From an uncultured Mycoplasmatota bacterium (GTDB taxonomy: Bacteria > Bacillota_I > Bacilli_A > RF39 > UBA660): DNA of 64,000 nucleotides. The translations under genes were made by a program, and so were the position numbers. The stretch lies in the NCBI GenBank assembly GCA_900543825.1, contig UQSR01000003.1:1-64000 (forward strand), in the 5' to 3' direction. Under the pieces are notes generated by a model, which saw only the letters and a program-made list of their open reading frames with translations, did not search any database and was not told the origin of the DNA. Shown here one piece after another: positions 18,031 to 27,091 of the stretch. Positions within the stretch are counted from its first letter, which is position 1, and each line of letters starts with the position of its first letter.

Positions 18031-18981
18031 TCACCCTTTAACTTTACCTTTAATATTCAAAATAATTTTAGATAAATTATACATATTATGATAATTTAAC
18101 CAAGCTATAATCTTTCTATTTATACTTATATTTTTATAAAAGGCTTGTTTTCTATAATCACTTATATTGTCTTTAGAATATTTAATTAATTGTTTAATAA
18201 CATCTTTTTTATCGGTACTTTTTTGAACAGCAACTCTATTAATAGTAGTTATAAGTATATGATTAAAAATTAAGTAAGAAACAATATTTTTATCATACTT
18301 ATTATTTTTCTTCAAATAATCAATTATATCATCAATAACAATTATCATATCCAAGTTCTTTTTAGAATTATTATTATTCATTGTAGATTCATGGCCACAA
18401 TTACAATGATAAAGGCCTTCGCTTATATTAGATATCTTATTAGTGTTAAAAAGTATTTTTGTAGTAAAGTCAAAATCCTCATACCATAATTTTGATAAAA
18501 ACCTAAAATCTTTTATCAATTCTTTTCTAAATATTTTATTGCAAGCCGATGGAGTCACTTCAAATACACTATTATACTTAGTACAATTATGATATATAGT
18601 ATAATAGCTATAATGATCAACCATATCACATATTACTATATCACTTTTATCTTTTTTTGCAAGAAAATACATTTTTTCTAAAGTATCCAAATCAAGCCAA
18701 TCATCACTATCAACAAAAGAAATATATTCACCAACAGCCTTTTCTATCCCCATATTTCTAGCGGATCCTTGCCCACCATTTTCCTTAATAAAAGATTTAA
18801 TTTTATCAGGATATTTTTTTACATATTCATCTATTATTTTTTGACTATTATCTGGACTGCCATCATTAACAACAATAATTTCAATTTCCTTTAAAGTTTG
18901 GTTAACTAACGAATTTAAACATTTATCTATAAACTTTTCAACATTATATACAGGAACAATGACACTAACCTTTATTTTCAT
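18031..18981 (-). CDS. Family 2 glycosyltransferase (paralog of the next gene)
   Basis: A 316-aa GT2 protein: KVSVIVPVYNVEKFIDKCL, VNDGSPDNSQ, and the DxD-type SFVDSDDWLDL near residue 95, followed by a YEDFDF stretch in the catalytic region. The GHEST segment and the C-terminal helical part set it apart from its tandem paralog. It probably acts at the cytoplasmic membrane on the lipid-linked repeat unit. An AGGTG ribosome-binding site lies 5 nt before the start. It begins 3 nt after the sulfatase-fold gene. Confidence 0.88.
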   Translation of the reverse strand: MKIKVSVIVPVYNVEKFIDKCLNSLVNQTLKEIEIIVVNDGSPDNSQKIIDEYVKKYPDKIKSFIKENGGQGSARNMGIEKAVGEYISFVDSDDWLDLDTLEKMYFLAKKDKSDIVICDMVDHYSYYTIYHNCTKYNSVFEVTPSACNKIFRKELIKDFRFLSKLWYEDFDFTTKILFNTNKISNISEGLYHCNCGHESTMNNNNSKKNLDMIIVIDDIIDYLKKNNKYDKNIVSYLIFNHILITTINRVAVQKSTDKKDVIKQLIKYSKDNISDYRKQAFYKNISINRKIIAWLNYHNMYNLSKIILNIKGKVKG

Positions 18982-18983
18982 TT

Positions 18984-20741
18984 TTACACCTCATATTCAC
19001 AAATAATTTCATCATATCTTTTCTTTAATATTTTAAGTTCTTTTTGAATCTTTTCTTTAATATTTTTATTATTAACTAGATTATTATGTTCAAAAGGATC
19101 TTTTTTAATATCATATACTTCTTTTATTATATTATCATCAAATTTCTTATCAATATAAATATCCATGATAATATCATAATTATCAGTTCTAACGCCTAAT
19201 ATAATAGGCCTTCTTTTAACATCTGGACATCCACCACCCATATATTCAAGTAAGGCATAATTATCACCATTATATTTAAGTAAACTTTTTCCCTTAAAAT
19301 CTTTTGGAATAGGAATATTAGCCAAATCTAATAATGTTGCCGGAATATCCTTGGTAGAACAATAGTTTTTAATCATTTTATGCTTAATGCTTTTATCATA
19401 AACAATAAATGGCACATTATAATTCTCTCTATAACTAGATATTACATATTTTTCTCTCACAGGGGAAAAATAATATGAAAAGCCATGATCTGCAGTTATT
19501 ACCACACTGGTATTATTCAATAACTTCTCGCTTTCTAAAAAATCAAATATATTTTTAATAATATTATCACAGTACATTAAAGATAAATCATATGCTATAC
19601 TTCCCTTATAATCTTTTGGTATATTATTCAAATAATTATCTATTCTTTTGAAATCACTGTCTATAACATTTATATCATTAGTATCATAAGTAAAGAAATT
19701 TTCTGTATAGTGAGCATCATCAATATGGACATAACTCATCCAATTCTCATTTTCATTATTTTTTATCCATTTAAATAATTCTTGTGACACAGTATAAAAT
19801 GATCTTTGAGCTTTAAACTGATCGTAATTTGCGCCTATTCTTTCATATAAATCTTTATCAAATAATGAATTCTTATATCCTGCTAATACACCTTTAGTAG
19901 TAGAAAAATTTCTTTTTAAAACAGAGTTACACACTTTCTTTAAAGGTAAACTATTATTTAATAAATTATATTTAAAATCTAAACTTGCTATTTTTTTAAA
20001 GGTATTTTCATATTTATTCATAACTATATTTCTTACATCAGCACTATGTACCTTATCAGTCATCTTATATGTCTTAATTTTAAATAAAGGATGTTCTTCC
20101 TTTAATCTTAAAAGATTTTCTAAATACTTATATTTATCTTTCTTAAAAATATCATATTCGTTATTTAATAATTCAATATCATTTTGAATATTAGTAATAT
20201 CTATGCAATCATTTAACATAACTGTTTCTTCATTATTAGTACTAATTTTTTTGAAATAAATCATCCATGCTTTAAAATTATCTTCTAACATACAAGCAAG
20301 CATTTTTTCTTCTTCTTCAGTTAATTTATCATTTGCAAATATTTCTGAAAAATATTTAAGTCTATATTCCCAAAGTTGTACAAATTGAAACCCTTCTATA
20401 TATTTTTTCTCATCATATCCTTTTACCATACAAGATGGATATATGCTAGGATAATAAGTATTAAAGAAAACCCTATATCCATGTTTTTGAAAGAATTCTA
20501 AAACACATTTGCTAGTTTTTAATCTTTCCATATATCCACCATTATCCATAGTGTCAACAGATGCTAAAAGACTCATTAAAGCAGCTTCGGTATAAGGTGC
20601 TTCAGAATACATTTTATCACCCGATATTGACTCATTCCTAAGTTTACTTAAAAATGGTGCTATCTTTTTTGAATTACTTTTATTAAACAAAACATCATTG
20701 GTAACAGAATCTATAACAATAAACAATATATTTTTTTTCAT
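18984..20741 (-). CDS. Sulfatase/alkaline-phosphatase-superfamily transferase, soluble
   Basis: The 585-aa protein begins directly with the metal-binding core KNILFIVIDSVTNDV and has no membrane helix or signal peptide. The probable nucleophile is Thr in APYTEAALMS near residue 50, the second metal site is VVITADHGFSYY near 425, and SAYREN/IPATLLDLANIPIP follows. Such proteins hydrolyse or transfer phosphate, phosphonate or sulfate esters. A cytosolic form inside a glycan operon, next to LicD and a sulfotransferase, suggests it edits a phospho- or sulfo-substituent before export. The start chosen is the ATG with AGGTG upstream; the substrate is unknown. Confidence 0.75.
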   Translation of the reverse strand: MKKNILFIVIDSVTNDVLFNKSNSKKIAPFLSKLRNESISGDKMYSEAPYTEAALMSLLASVDTMDNGGYMERLKTSKCVLEFFQKHGYRVFFNTYYPSIYPSCMVKGYDEKKYIEGFQFVQLWEYRLKYFSEIFANDKLTEEEEKMLACMLEDNFKAWMIYFKKISTNNEETVMLNDCIDITNIQNDIELLNNEYDIFKKDKYKYLENLLRLKEEHPLFKIKTYKMTDKVHSADVRNIVMNKYENTFKKIASLDFKYNLLNNSLPLKKVCNSVLKRNFSTTKGVLAGYKNSLFDKDLYERIGANYDQFKAQRSFYTVSQELFKWIKNNENENWMSYVHIDDAHYTENFFTYDTNDINVIDSDFKRIDNYLNNIPKDYKGSIAYDLSLMYCDNIIKNIFDFLESEKLLNNTSVVITADHGFSYYFSPVREKYVISSYRENYNVPFIVYDKSIKHKMIKNYCSTKDIPATLLDLANIPIPKDFKGKSLLKYNGDNYALLEYMGGGCPDVKRRPIILGVRTDNYDIIMDIYIDKKFDDNIIKEVYDIKKDPFEHNNLVNNKNIKEKIQKELKILKKRYDEIICEYEV

Positions 20742-20746
20742 ATTAC

Positions 20747-21580
20747 TCACCTATCTTTTTTGATATACTGATTATATGGCAAATTAAAATCAAGAAAATA
20801 AGGTGTATGTTCTCTAGCCTTTATTTGTTCTTTAGAAGGTATTTCCATATAGTTTCCATAAATATTTCTTAAATATTCATCGGTTTTTTCCGGAACAGGC
20901 AACTTAGTATCCTCAAAATCAATATATATAGGTTTTCCATATACACTTTTTTCTAATTTATTTTGTTCAAAACCATCCCCATCAGCAATTGAAACCCAAT
21001 ACTTACTACTATTACAATCATATTTAAAACATCTTTTAGTCGTATATTTAAGTATTCTCTTTCTTCCAAAAATTTTCAAAATAACATTAAATATACCCCT
21101 AAGTACTTTATTATTAATAATATTTTTATTAGCAGATAACATAAAAGCCCTATTTATTTTTAAAATCCCTTCCTTAAATTTATTTTCTGGACAACCAACT
21201 ATAGGAAAAACATCAACATATATGGAACGAACTATATCAATATCCTTATTACCTTCCTCAATCAAAGTAGTAGTTATATCTCTTATTTTAGAAAAAGATA
21301 AATAATAATCTTTTTCTTTATCAGGTGTTTGTACATAATATTTATTTTTATCAAGTTGCTGTTCACAAACTTCTAAAAACTTAACATAGTTATCATACGT
21401 CATTCCTATATCAAAATCATCATCCCAAGGAATAAAGCCTTTATGTCTTATAGCTCCAAGTGCTGAGCCATATAAAATATAATATTCTATATTATTCTTT
21501 TTACACACATCATCTATATCTTTAACAATATCTAATATTTTTAATTGTAACTTTCTTTTATAATCTTTTTCTAGTTTCAT
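20747..21580 (-). CDS. licD: LicD family phosphotransferase
   Basis: LicD proteins move phosphocholine, or in some pathways another phospho- or phosphono-alcohol, from its CMP-activated form onto a sugar of a cell-surface glycan. The 277-aa protein shows the nucleotidyltransferase-fold signature YGSALGAIRHKGFIPWDDDFD near residues 38-60 and the YVDVFPIVG motif near 120. It is cytosolic or peripheral, acting on lipid-linked repeat units. It lies between the sulfotransferase and sulfatase-fold genes. Two LicC/PntC-type cytidylyltransferases, which could supply its donor, are encoded in the neighbouring operon (25270-28003). The start chosen has AGGTG 6 nt upstream. Confidence 0.9.
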   Translation of the reverse strand: MKLEKDYKRKLQLKILDIVKDIDDVCKKNNIEYYILYGSALGAIRHKGFIPWDDDFDIGMTYDNYVKFLEVCEQQLDKNKYYVQTPDKEKDYYLSFSKIRDITTTLIEEGNKDIDIVRSIYVDVFPIVGCPENKFKEGILKINRAFMLSANKNIINNKVLRGIFNVILKIFGRKRILKYTTKRCFKYDCNSSKYWVSIADGDGFEQNKLEKSVYGKPIYIDFEDTKLPVPEKTDEYLRNIYGNYMEIPSKEQIKAREHTPYFLDFNLPYNQYIKKDR

Positions 21581-21589
21581 CTTTTGCAC

Positions 21590-22645
21590 CTACTCAAATT
21601 CTACAGTTTCTTTAACATCATTATTTATTTCATAAGGAAAATTATATAAATACTTTTCCAATTCTCTTTCAATTATCTTACTTTCTTCTTGATATTCTTT
21701 TTTTCTAAATAATTGTGTATTTTTTATTGATATATCAGGATCAAATCTTGATTTCTTGTTTATATGATCTTTACTAGTAAATCCTAAAAATTTTGTTATT
21801 CTCTTTACTTCATCATCATAATTATATATTAAATCTTCAAATCTAATTCTTAATACTTTATTAGAATTACATTCTTTTTCACTTTCTCTCATTTTCTTAT
21901 AAAAAGAACAAAACTCATTTACATCAAGTGGAAAAGGTACACAAATTTGTTTCTTTTGCCAAATATATTTATTAATTATAAATACATCTCTAGGATCCCT
22001 TTCTACTGCTATAGCTTTTAATCTATCATCAAAATAATTATCTACTCTAAATAAATTAAATGGTAATAAAAATTGATCTAATATTATATTCTCTTTTCCT
22101 TTTGACACTACATCTATTATATCATAAATATATTTATGAGACTCTTCATAAAATTTTTCTGAAGTTATATATGATATTCTCATACCATCAGAATACTTTA
22201 AAACTTTATTAAATTTGACTTTATTACCAGTTAGTATTTTAATCGGTTTTCTTATCAATAATTTTAAAAACATCTTAGTATTTACTTCTTCATGTGTATA
22301 CCAATATCCAGGAAAATTAAACTGTTGAATACGTCCTATATATTCTTCTGTCATTTTCATAAAATTTGGACTAATTATTTTTTGATAATTTCCTACCCAC
22401 CAAAATTTCTTATTATATAATTTATTCATCTGAGTTTCAAAGCTACGAATCGCCTCGTCACTTCTAATAGCATTATTACCAATTAATAATTTATCTTCCA
22501 AATCAAATAAACCATTTGGACAATGTAAAAGTACATATTCATAGCTCTTATATTCATTCTGGCAATCTTTAAATTCGGAAATTAAATCCGTAATAGCGGA
22601 TGATCCACTACCCATATACCCCATTGGCACTATAATTCTTTTCAT
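21590..22645 (-). CDS. Sulfotransferase-like protein
   Basis: The 351-aa protein has an N-terminal P-loop variant GYMGSGSSAI (8-17), the place where sulfotransferases bind the 5'-phosphosulfate of PAPS, and a later AVERDPRDVFI segment (near 215) that matches the 3'-phosphate-binding motif. The RFEDLIYNYDDEVKRITKFLGF stretch near 280 is typical of the family's C-terminal region. It would place sulfate on a sugar of the repeat unit. The PAPS-making enzymes are not in this window. Sulfated capsules are uncommon in Firmicutes, which makes this worth testing. It overlaps neighbours closely (9 nt to licD, 1 nt to the flippase gene). Confidence 0.7.
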   Translation of the reverse strand: MKRIIVPMGYMGSGSSAITDLISEFKDCQNEYKSYEYVLLHCPNGLFDLEDKLLIGNNAIRSDEAIRSFETQMNKLYNKKFWWVGNYQKIISPNFMKMTEEYIGRIQQFNFPGYWYTHEEVNTKMFLKLLIRKPIKILTGNKVKFNKVLKYSDGMRISYITSEKFYEESHKYIYDIIDVVSKGKENIILDQFLLPFNLFRVDNYFDDRLKAIAVERDPRDVFIINKYIWQKKQICVPFPLDVNEFCSFYKKMRESEKECNSNKVLRIRFEDLIYNYDDEVKRITKFLGFTSKDHINKKSRFDPDISIKNTQLFRKKEYQEESKIIERELEKYLYNFPYEINNDVKETVEFE

Positions 22646-22646
22646 C

Positions 22647-24110
22647 TTACTTTCTACCTACTTTCAATTTACCTTTAAATTTATCTAAAATAAATAACAA
22701 ATTATTATCCTTCTTTATATATAAAACAATAAAATACATTAAAGAACATATAATAACAATAACAATAATATTTATATAAAAGTTAAGCTTTAAACTTCTA
22801 ATTATAAGAGAAATCGGAATAAATAACAAACTAAGTAATATATAAGTCATATTTTTCTTACTAAATACTTTAACATCAATATTCATCTTTTTTCTAGCGT
22901 ATGTATAATGAATAATAAATATCGTTAGCTCTACTAATCCCGTAGTAGCAAGAGCTGTTAATGGACTAAATATTTTAAACAATACCAACAAATAATTAAT
23001 TATTAAATTACTTATTCCACATGTAAGTGATACTTTTAGTATTCTATCTTCCCTATTATTAGGATACATTACCAAATTATTCATAACAGATTCCAAAGAT
23101 ATAAATATTCTAGTTATGCAAGCAATCATAAGCGGAACTATAGCCATCAAATATTTTTTCCCAGCATAAAGTATTATAGCCTCTTTTGATAAAACAAATA
23201 CTCCCAAACACATTGGCACAATTATAAAAATTAATGATGATATAGAATTATTTAGCTTTTCTTCATATATTTCTTTACCTTCATTCTTTAGTAAATAAGA
23301 CAATCTAGGAATCGATACATTTATAATAGAATAAGGAATAGCGGATAATGTACTAATCAAATAATAAGCCGTATAATATACAGTTACAGAAACACCGCTT
23401 ACATATCTTCCAAGCATTACTCTATCCAATTGACTATATAAAAGATCAGCATTGGTTATAACAAGGACAGCAATTAAAGGTTTTATATACTTCTTTATTT
23501 GTATTTTAGAAAAATCAAAAGATATTCTATGTTTAGCATAAATAAAGCTAATAATATTATTTAAAAAATTAGTTAATGATACTATTACAGCATATATCAC
23601 AATATCATGGGGATTACGAACCGCTAATAATATAGCCAAAAAATAAATGATTTTAACTATAATTGATTTTATAGTTATAAATTTATAATTTTCAAGAGCC
23701 TCATTTACAAATTCAACATAAAAAACATTCGCAATTATTTGTATAGACATCACTAAATATAATACTTTAGCTAATCCCGTAGAAGTAATCAAACTAAATA
23801 TTAAATAAATAATTAAAACAAGCATATTAGATAAAAATGATATAACAAATAAATTAGTAAATAATTTTGACACCTTTTCTTTGTCATTTCTTATTTTACT
23901 TATTTCCCTAACGCCTAATGTATAAACGCCAAAACTTGCAAACGCTAAAAACATTTGAAAGTCGGCAAAAACTCTATTATATAATCCATACAAATCAACA
24001 TCCAAAAGTCTCATAATATATGGTCCAATTACCAGTGGTACCACTATATTAACCATACTTAACATTGACTTATATATTGTATTTTTAAATAATGTATTTT
24101 TCTTTTCCAT
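22647..24110 (-). CDS. Wzx-type oligosaccharide flippase
   Basis: A 487-aa polytopic membrane protein with about 14 helices, of the MATE/polysaccharide transporter superfamily (Wzx, PST). The N-terminal NTIYKSMLSMVNIVVPLVIGPYIMR is typical. It flips undecaprenyl-linked repeat units from the inner to the outer face so the Wzy-like polymerase can join them. The charge-rich TM segments (for example DRVMLGRYVSG) are in the usual places. It is second in the operon that starts at the promoter 25224-25252. Length is normal. Confidence 0.92.
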   Translation of the reverse strand: MEKKNTLFKNTIYKSMLSMVNIVVPLVIGPYIMRLLDVDLYGLYNRVFADFQMFLAFASFGVYTLGVREISKIRNDKEKVSKLFTNLFVISFLSNMLVLIIYLIFSLITSTGLAKVLYLVMSIQIIANVFYVEFVNEALENYKFITIKSIIVKIIYFLAILLAVRNPHDIVIYAVIVSLTNFLNNIISFIYAKHRISFDFSKIQIKKYIKPLIAVLVITNADLLYSQLDRVMLGRYVSGVSVTVYYTAYYLISTLSAIPYSIINVSIPRLSYLLKNEGKEIYEEKLNNSISSLIFIIVPMCLGVFVLSKEAIILYAGKKYLMAIVPLMIACITRIFISLESVMNNLVMYPNNREDRILKVSLTCGISNLIINYLLVLFKIFSPLTALATTGLVELTIFIIHYTYARKKMNIDVKVFSKKNMTYILLSLLFIPISLIIRSLKLNFYINIIVIVIICSLMYFIVLYIKKDNNLLFILDKFKGKLKVGRK

Positions 24111-24169
24111 TTTATCACTCCATGTGCTAATAATATTTTACCATATTTTTCTTATTTTATAAAGAAGTA

Positions 24170-25195
24170 TCATATTCTTATCTTTTTTATTATATACTTA
24201 TTTATTATTTTATATATAGCAGTTATAATCATTGATAAACTTATTGATAGAATAAAAACCAATGGTACTATCTTAAAATATCCTACAACACTAAAGAAAT
24301 TTAAATTTTCAAAATAATTATAATATAAGAAATTATCAACAATCCAAGATACTAAATACATACCAAATGATAATTCAGATATTTTCACTATTATTTTTTT
24401 AATATTTATATTTAACTTTGTTAAATCAAGATTTATTATAAATAAGAATATCAAACTAGATGTAAGAACATTAAAAATACTTCCCCAATCATTAAGTATA
24501 CATCTAATAAAAGTAGTTCCTTTAGAAATATAAATATTTATAAATGACGATATAACTAAACAGATTAAAAATAATAATATATTTTTTAATGATTTAATAT
24601 TTACTTTATATTCTTTTAAATAACAACCTATAAAATAATAAGTAAGTGGATAAATACCAGTCCACCAATCTGGAATTAAAGAATATTTTATATTAAATAT
24701 ACCTTGAAACGAAGTTAAAATAAGCATCGTCATTATCAAAATTTGCTTTTGCTTTCTTGATTTCAAATTATTATATATAAGATTAATAAATGGTATAAGT
24801 AAAAATAATCCAATATACATTTCAACATACCAACTATAACCTATTTCAAAATTTAATATATTATAAACAATATGTTTTATATCCATTTGCTGATTCAAAT
24901 ATAAAATGTTATAGTTCAAATACAATACCGCATCTAATAAATAAATTATAAGTACTCTACTTATCCCCAAATAATATTTTTTACTTAATGTCTTATTCTT
25001 CATCAAATAACCAGTAGTTATCATAAAAAGTGGTACGCATATCATAAATAAAGTTCTAAAAAATACTGCTATATACATATCATTTCCCGATATAGTTTTG
25101 TCATAAAATCCCGTATTAGCAAAAAAATGTACAGATATTACTGAAAATACTGCAATACATTTTATTAAATCAATATTTATATTTCTTTTTCTCAT
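24170..25195 (-). CDS. Acyltransferase family 3 membrane protein
   Basis: A 341-aa integral membrane acyltransferase (OafA/WecH/acyltransferase_3). It has about ten helices, a conserved His in the first one (VISVHFF, near residue 22), an Arg-bearing segment, and FMICVPLFMITTGYLM in helix 2-3. Such enzymes add acetyl or other acyl groups to exported polysaccharide or lipid-linked sugars. It is the first gene after the polysaccharide operon promoter and is probably transcribed with the genes downstream despite a 59-nt gap. Confidence 0.88.
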   Translation of the reverse strand: MRKRNINIDLIKCIAVFSVISVHFFANTGFYDKTISGNDMYIAVFFRTLFMICVPLFMITTGYLMKNKTLSKKYYLGISRVLIIYLLDAVLYLNYNILYLNQQMDIKHIVYNILNFEIGYSWYVEMYIGLFLLIPFINLIYNNLKSRKQKQILIMTMLILTSFQGIFNIKYSLIPDWWTGIYPLTYYFIGCYLKEYKVNIKSLKNILLFLICLVISSFINIYISKGTTFIRCILNDWGSIFNVLTSSLIFLFIINLDLTKLNINIKKIIVKISELSFGMYLVSWIVDNFLYYNYFENLNFFSVVGYFKIVPLVFILSISLSMIITAIYKIINKYIIKKIRI

Positions 25196-25223
25196 AACTA
25201 CTCACCCTCTGCTATCATAAATA

Positions 25224-25252
25224 ATTATACAATATTTTCTTAGCATTATCAA
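25224..25252 (-). promoter_or_regulatory. Sigma-A promoter of the polysaccharide operon
   Basis: Minus strand: TTGATA, 17-bp spacer, TATAAT, directly after the terminator of the upstream operon. It would drive the acyltransferase gene and probably the following genes down to 12305. Confidence 0.8.
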
Positions 25253-25261
25253 GGTATATAA

Positions 25262-25293
25262 AAAGAATATTACTTTTTATCGTAATATTCTTT
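25262..25293 (-). terminator. Terminator of the transporter-cytidylyltransferase operon
   Basis: A 12-bp AAAGAATATTAC/GTAATATTCTTT stem overlaps the stop codon of the fusion gene and is followed by T5 on the minus strand. It cleanly separates this operon from the polysaccharide operon. Confidence 0.85.
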
Positions 25294-27087
25294 AATACTT
25301 TGAATAAAATAGTCATTTTCTTCTTTCGTTTTAACAGCTATTCTTATATATTCCTTATCATCAAATCCATTCTTACCATTTAATACTTTAATAAGAATCT
25401 TATTATTATCTAATAAATATTCAGCAATTTCATTAGCGGTACTCTTATTTAACTTAATCATAAAATAATTAGCTTCTGAATCATAAACATCTAATTCACT
25501 AATTTTAATTAACTCATTATAAAATCTATTTCTTTCCTCTTTTATTTTACTACATCCATATGCATAATCTTTTTTATATATCAAAAATATTTGTAAGAAA
25601 TACTCTGCAAAAGAATTAATATTCCATACTGGCATATTTCTATTAATAATATCAAGATATTCATGATTACCACTAGCAAGCACGCCAAGTCTTAATCCAG
25701 GTACACCATATGATTTGCTTATACTCTTAATAACAATTAAATTAGGATATTTATTTAATATATCATCATTTATTAAAGTATAACTATCATTAGCAAAATC
25801 AATAAATGATTCATCAAATATTACTTGCTTATCCATTTCTTTAGCCATATCTAATAATTCTATAACCTCACCATATTTCAAATGAGAGCCACTAGGATTA
25901 TCAGGAGAAATAACAATTAATGTATCAACTTTATTTAATGTTTCTTTTAATTTATTTAATGATAAACGATAATTATCATCTTTACTATTTATATAAGTAA
26001 TCTCACTATTTGGAAAACATCTAACATATTCATTAAATGACGGTATAGTAAGAGCAATTTTCTTACCTACTATATATTTCAAATTATTAATAAGTTCAGC
26101 AGCACCATTTCCTATTAAAATATTATCATCACTTACATTATCAAACATTCTACAAGCACAAATTCTTTCAATACTTTGTCCAGAAGGATAATTAAATAAT
26201 AACTTATCATAAAAATATTTCATTTTATTAATCATAGCTTCTGTAGGAAAATATGGATTAACTAAATAGCAATAATCTTTTATACCATTAAATCTCCAGT
26301 ATCCACCAAATCTCTTATGAAATAACTCTAGTTTTTCATGCGTACTAGGGGCAAACATAGCTTTAACAATATCATAATCTTGACAATCATCTATTTCATA
26401 CCAAAGTTCATTAGTAAGTGGAAGACCATATAAATTAGTATCCTTAAGTTCACTAATTACCTTAAGTACTAGCTCATAATAATCATTATTTCCATATGCC
26501 TTAATATATGACTCTAAAAACGGAAGATAAAATCTTTCAGAAAAATCTTTACTAAATTTATAGATATTAACTGTTTTATAATAACTATCAACATCATCAT
26601 AATTAAAATCTTTTCTTTCTACAAAGGAATTAATAGTATTATCATCATTTAATTTTACTACTGTTCCATCCATCCATTCCTCATATTTAGCTATTAAAGC
26701 AGCACTCTCATATTTAGAATTAACTAACTTCTTAATTATAGACTTATCATATATTAAATCAGACTCCAATAATATAGTATCATCTTGTATAAGATAATCT
26801 TTAGCCAAATAAAGCGAATAAATATTATTAGTAGTATCATACACATCATTATCAACATAAGTAATATTAATCTTCTTATCTAACTCTTTTTCTTTAATAA
26901 ATTTTTTTACATTATCTTTTTTATATCCAAGTACCAAGATAAAATCTTTAATACCAGCTTCTAACAAAGCATCTATTGCTCTTTCTAGCAATGTTTCTCC
27001 ATGTACATCAAGCATACATTTAGTATTGTTCTTAGTATATTTTCCTAATCTAGATCCTTTACCAGCTGCTAACATTATTGCTTGCAT
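25270..27087 (-). CDS. PntC-like cytidylyltransferase fused to PLP aminotransferase
   Basis: The 605-aa protein has two domains. Residues 1-240 are a nucleotidyltransferase of the LicC/PntC type (LAAGKGSRLGKYTKNNTKCML at the start, catalytic ESD at 109-110). Residues ~245-605 are a fold-type I aminotransferase: GNGAAE at 327-332, SPDNPSG (N397), FDES (D425) and the PLP lysine K458 in SISKSYG. This architecture is known from the PntC-AEP transaminase fusion of phosphonate pathways (described in Treponema denticola), which makes CMP-2-aminoethylphosphonate. Phosphocholine or another substrate is possible. It is the last gene of an operon with an importer; no PEP mutase gene is in the window. 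Confidence 0.8.
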   Translation of the reverse strand: MQAIMLAAGKGSRLGKYTKNNTKCMLDVHGETLLERAIDALLEAGIKDFILVLGYKKDNVKKFIKEKELDKKINITYVDNDVYDTTNNIYSLYLAKDYLIQDDTILLESDLIYDKSIIKKLVNSKYESAALIAKYEEWMDGTVVKLNDDNTINSFVERKDFNYDDVDSYYKTVNIYKFSKDFSERFYLPFLESYIKAYGNNDYYELVLKVISELKDTNLYGLPLTNELWYEIDDCQDYDIVKAMFAPSTHEKLELFHKRFGGYWRFNGIKDYCYLVNPYFPTEAMINKMKYFYDKLLFNYPSGQSIERICACRMFDNVSDDNILIGNGAAELINNLKYIVGKKIALTIPSFNEYVRCFPNSEITYINSKDDNYRLSLNKLKETLNKVDTLIVISPDNPSGSHLKYGEVIELLDMAKEMDKQVIFDESFIDFANDSYTLINDDILNKYPNLIVIKSISKSYGVPGLRLGVLASGNHEYLDIINRNMPVWNINSFAEYFLQIFLIYKKDYAYGCSKIKEERNRFYNELIKISELDVYDSEANYFMIKLNKSTANEIAEYLLDNNKILIKVLNGKNGFDDKEYIRIAVKTKEENDYFIQSIKEYYDKK

Positions 27088-27091
27088 AAAA

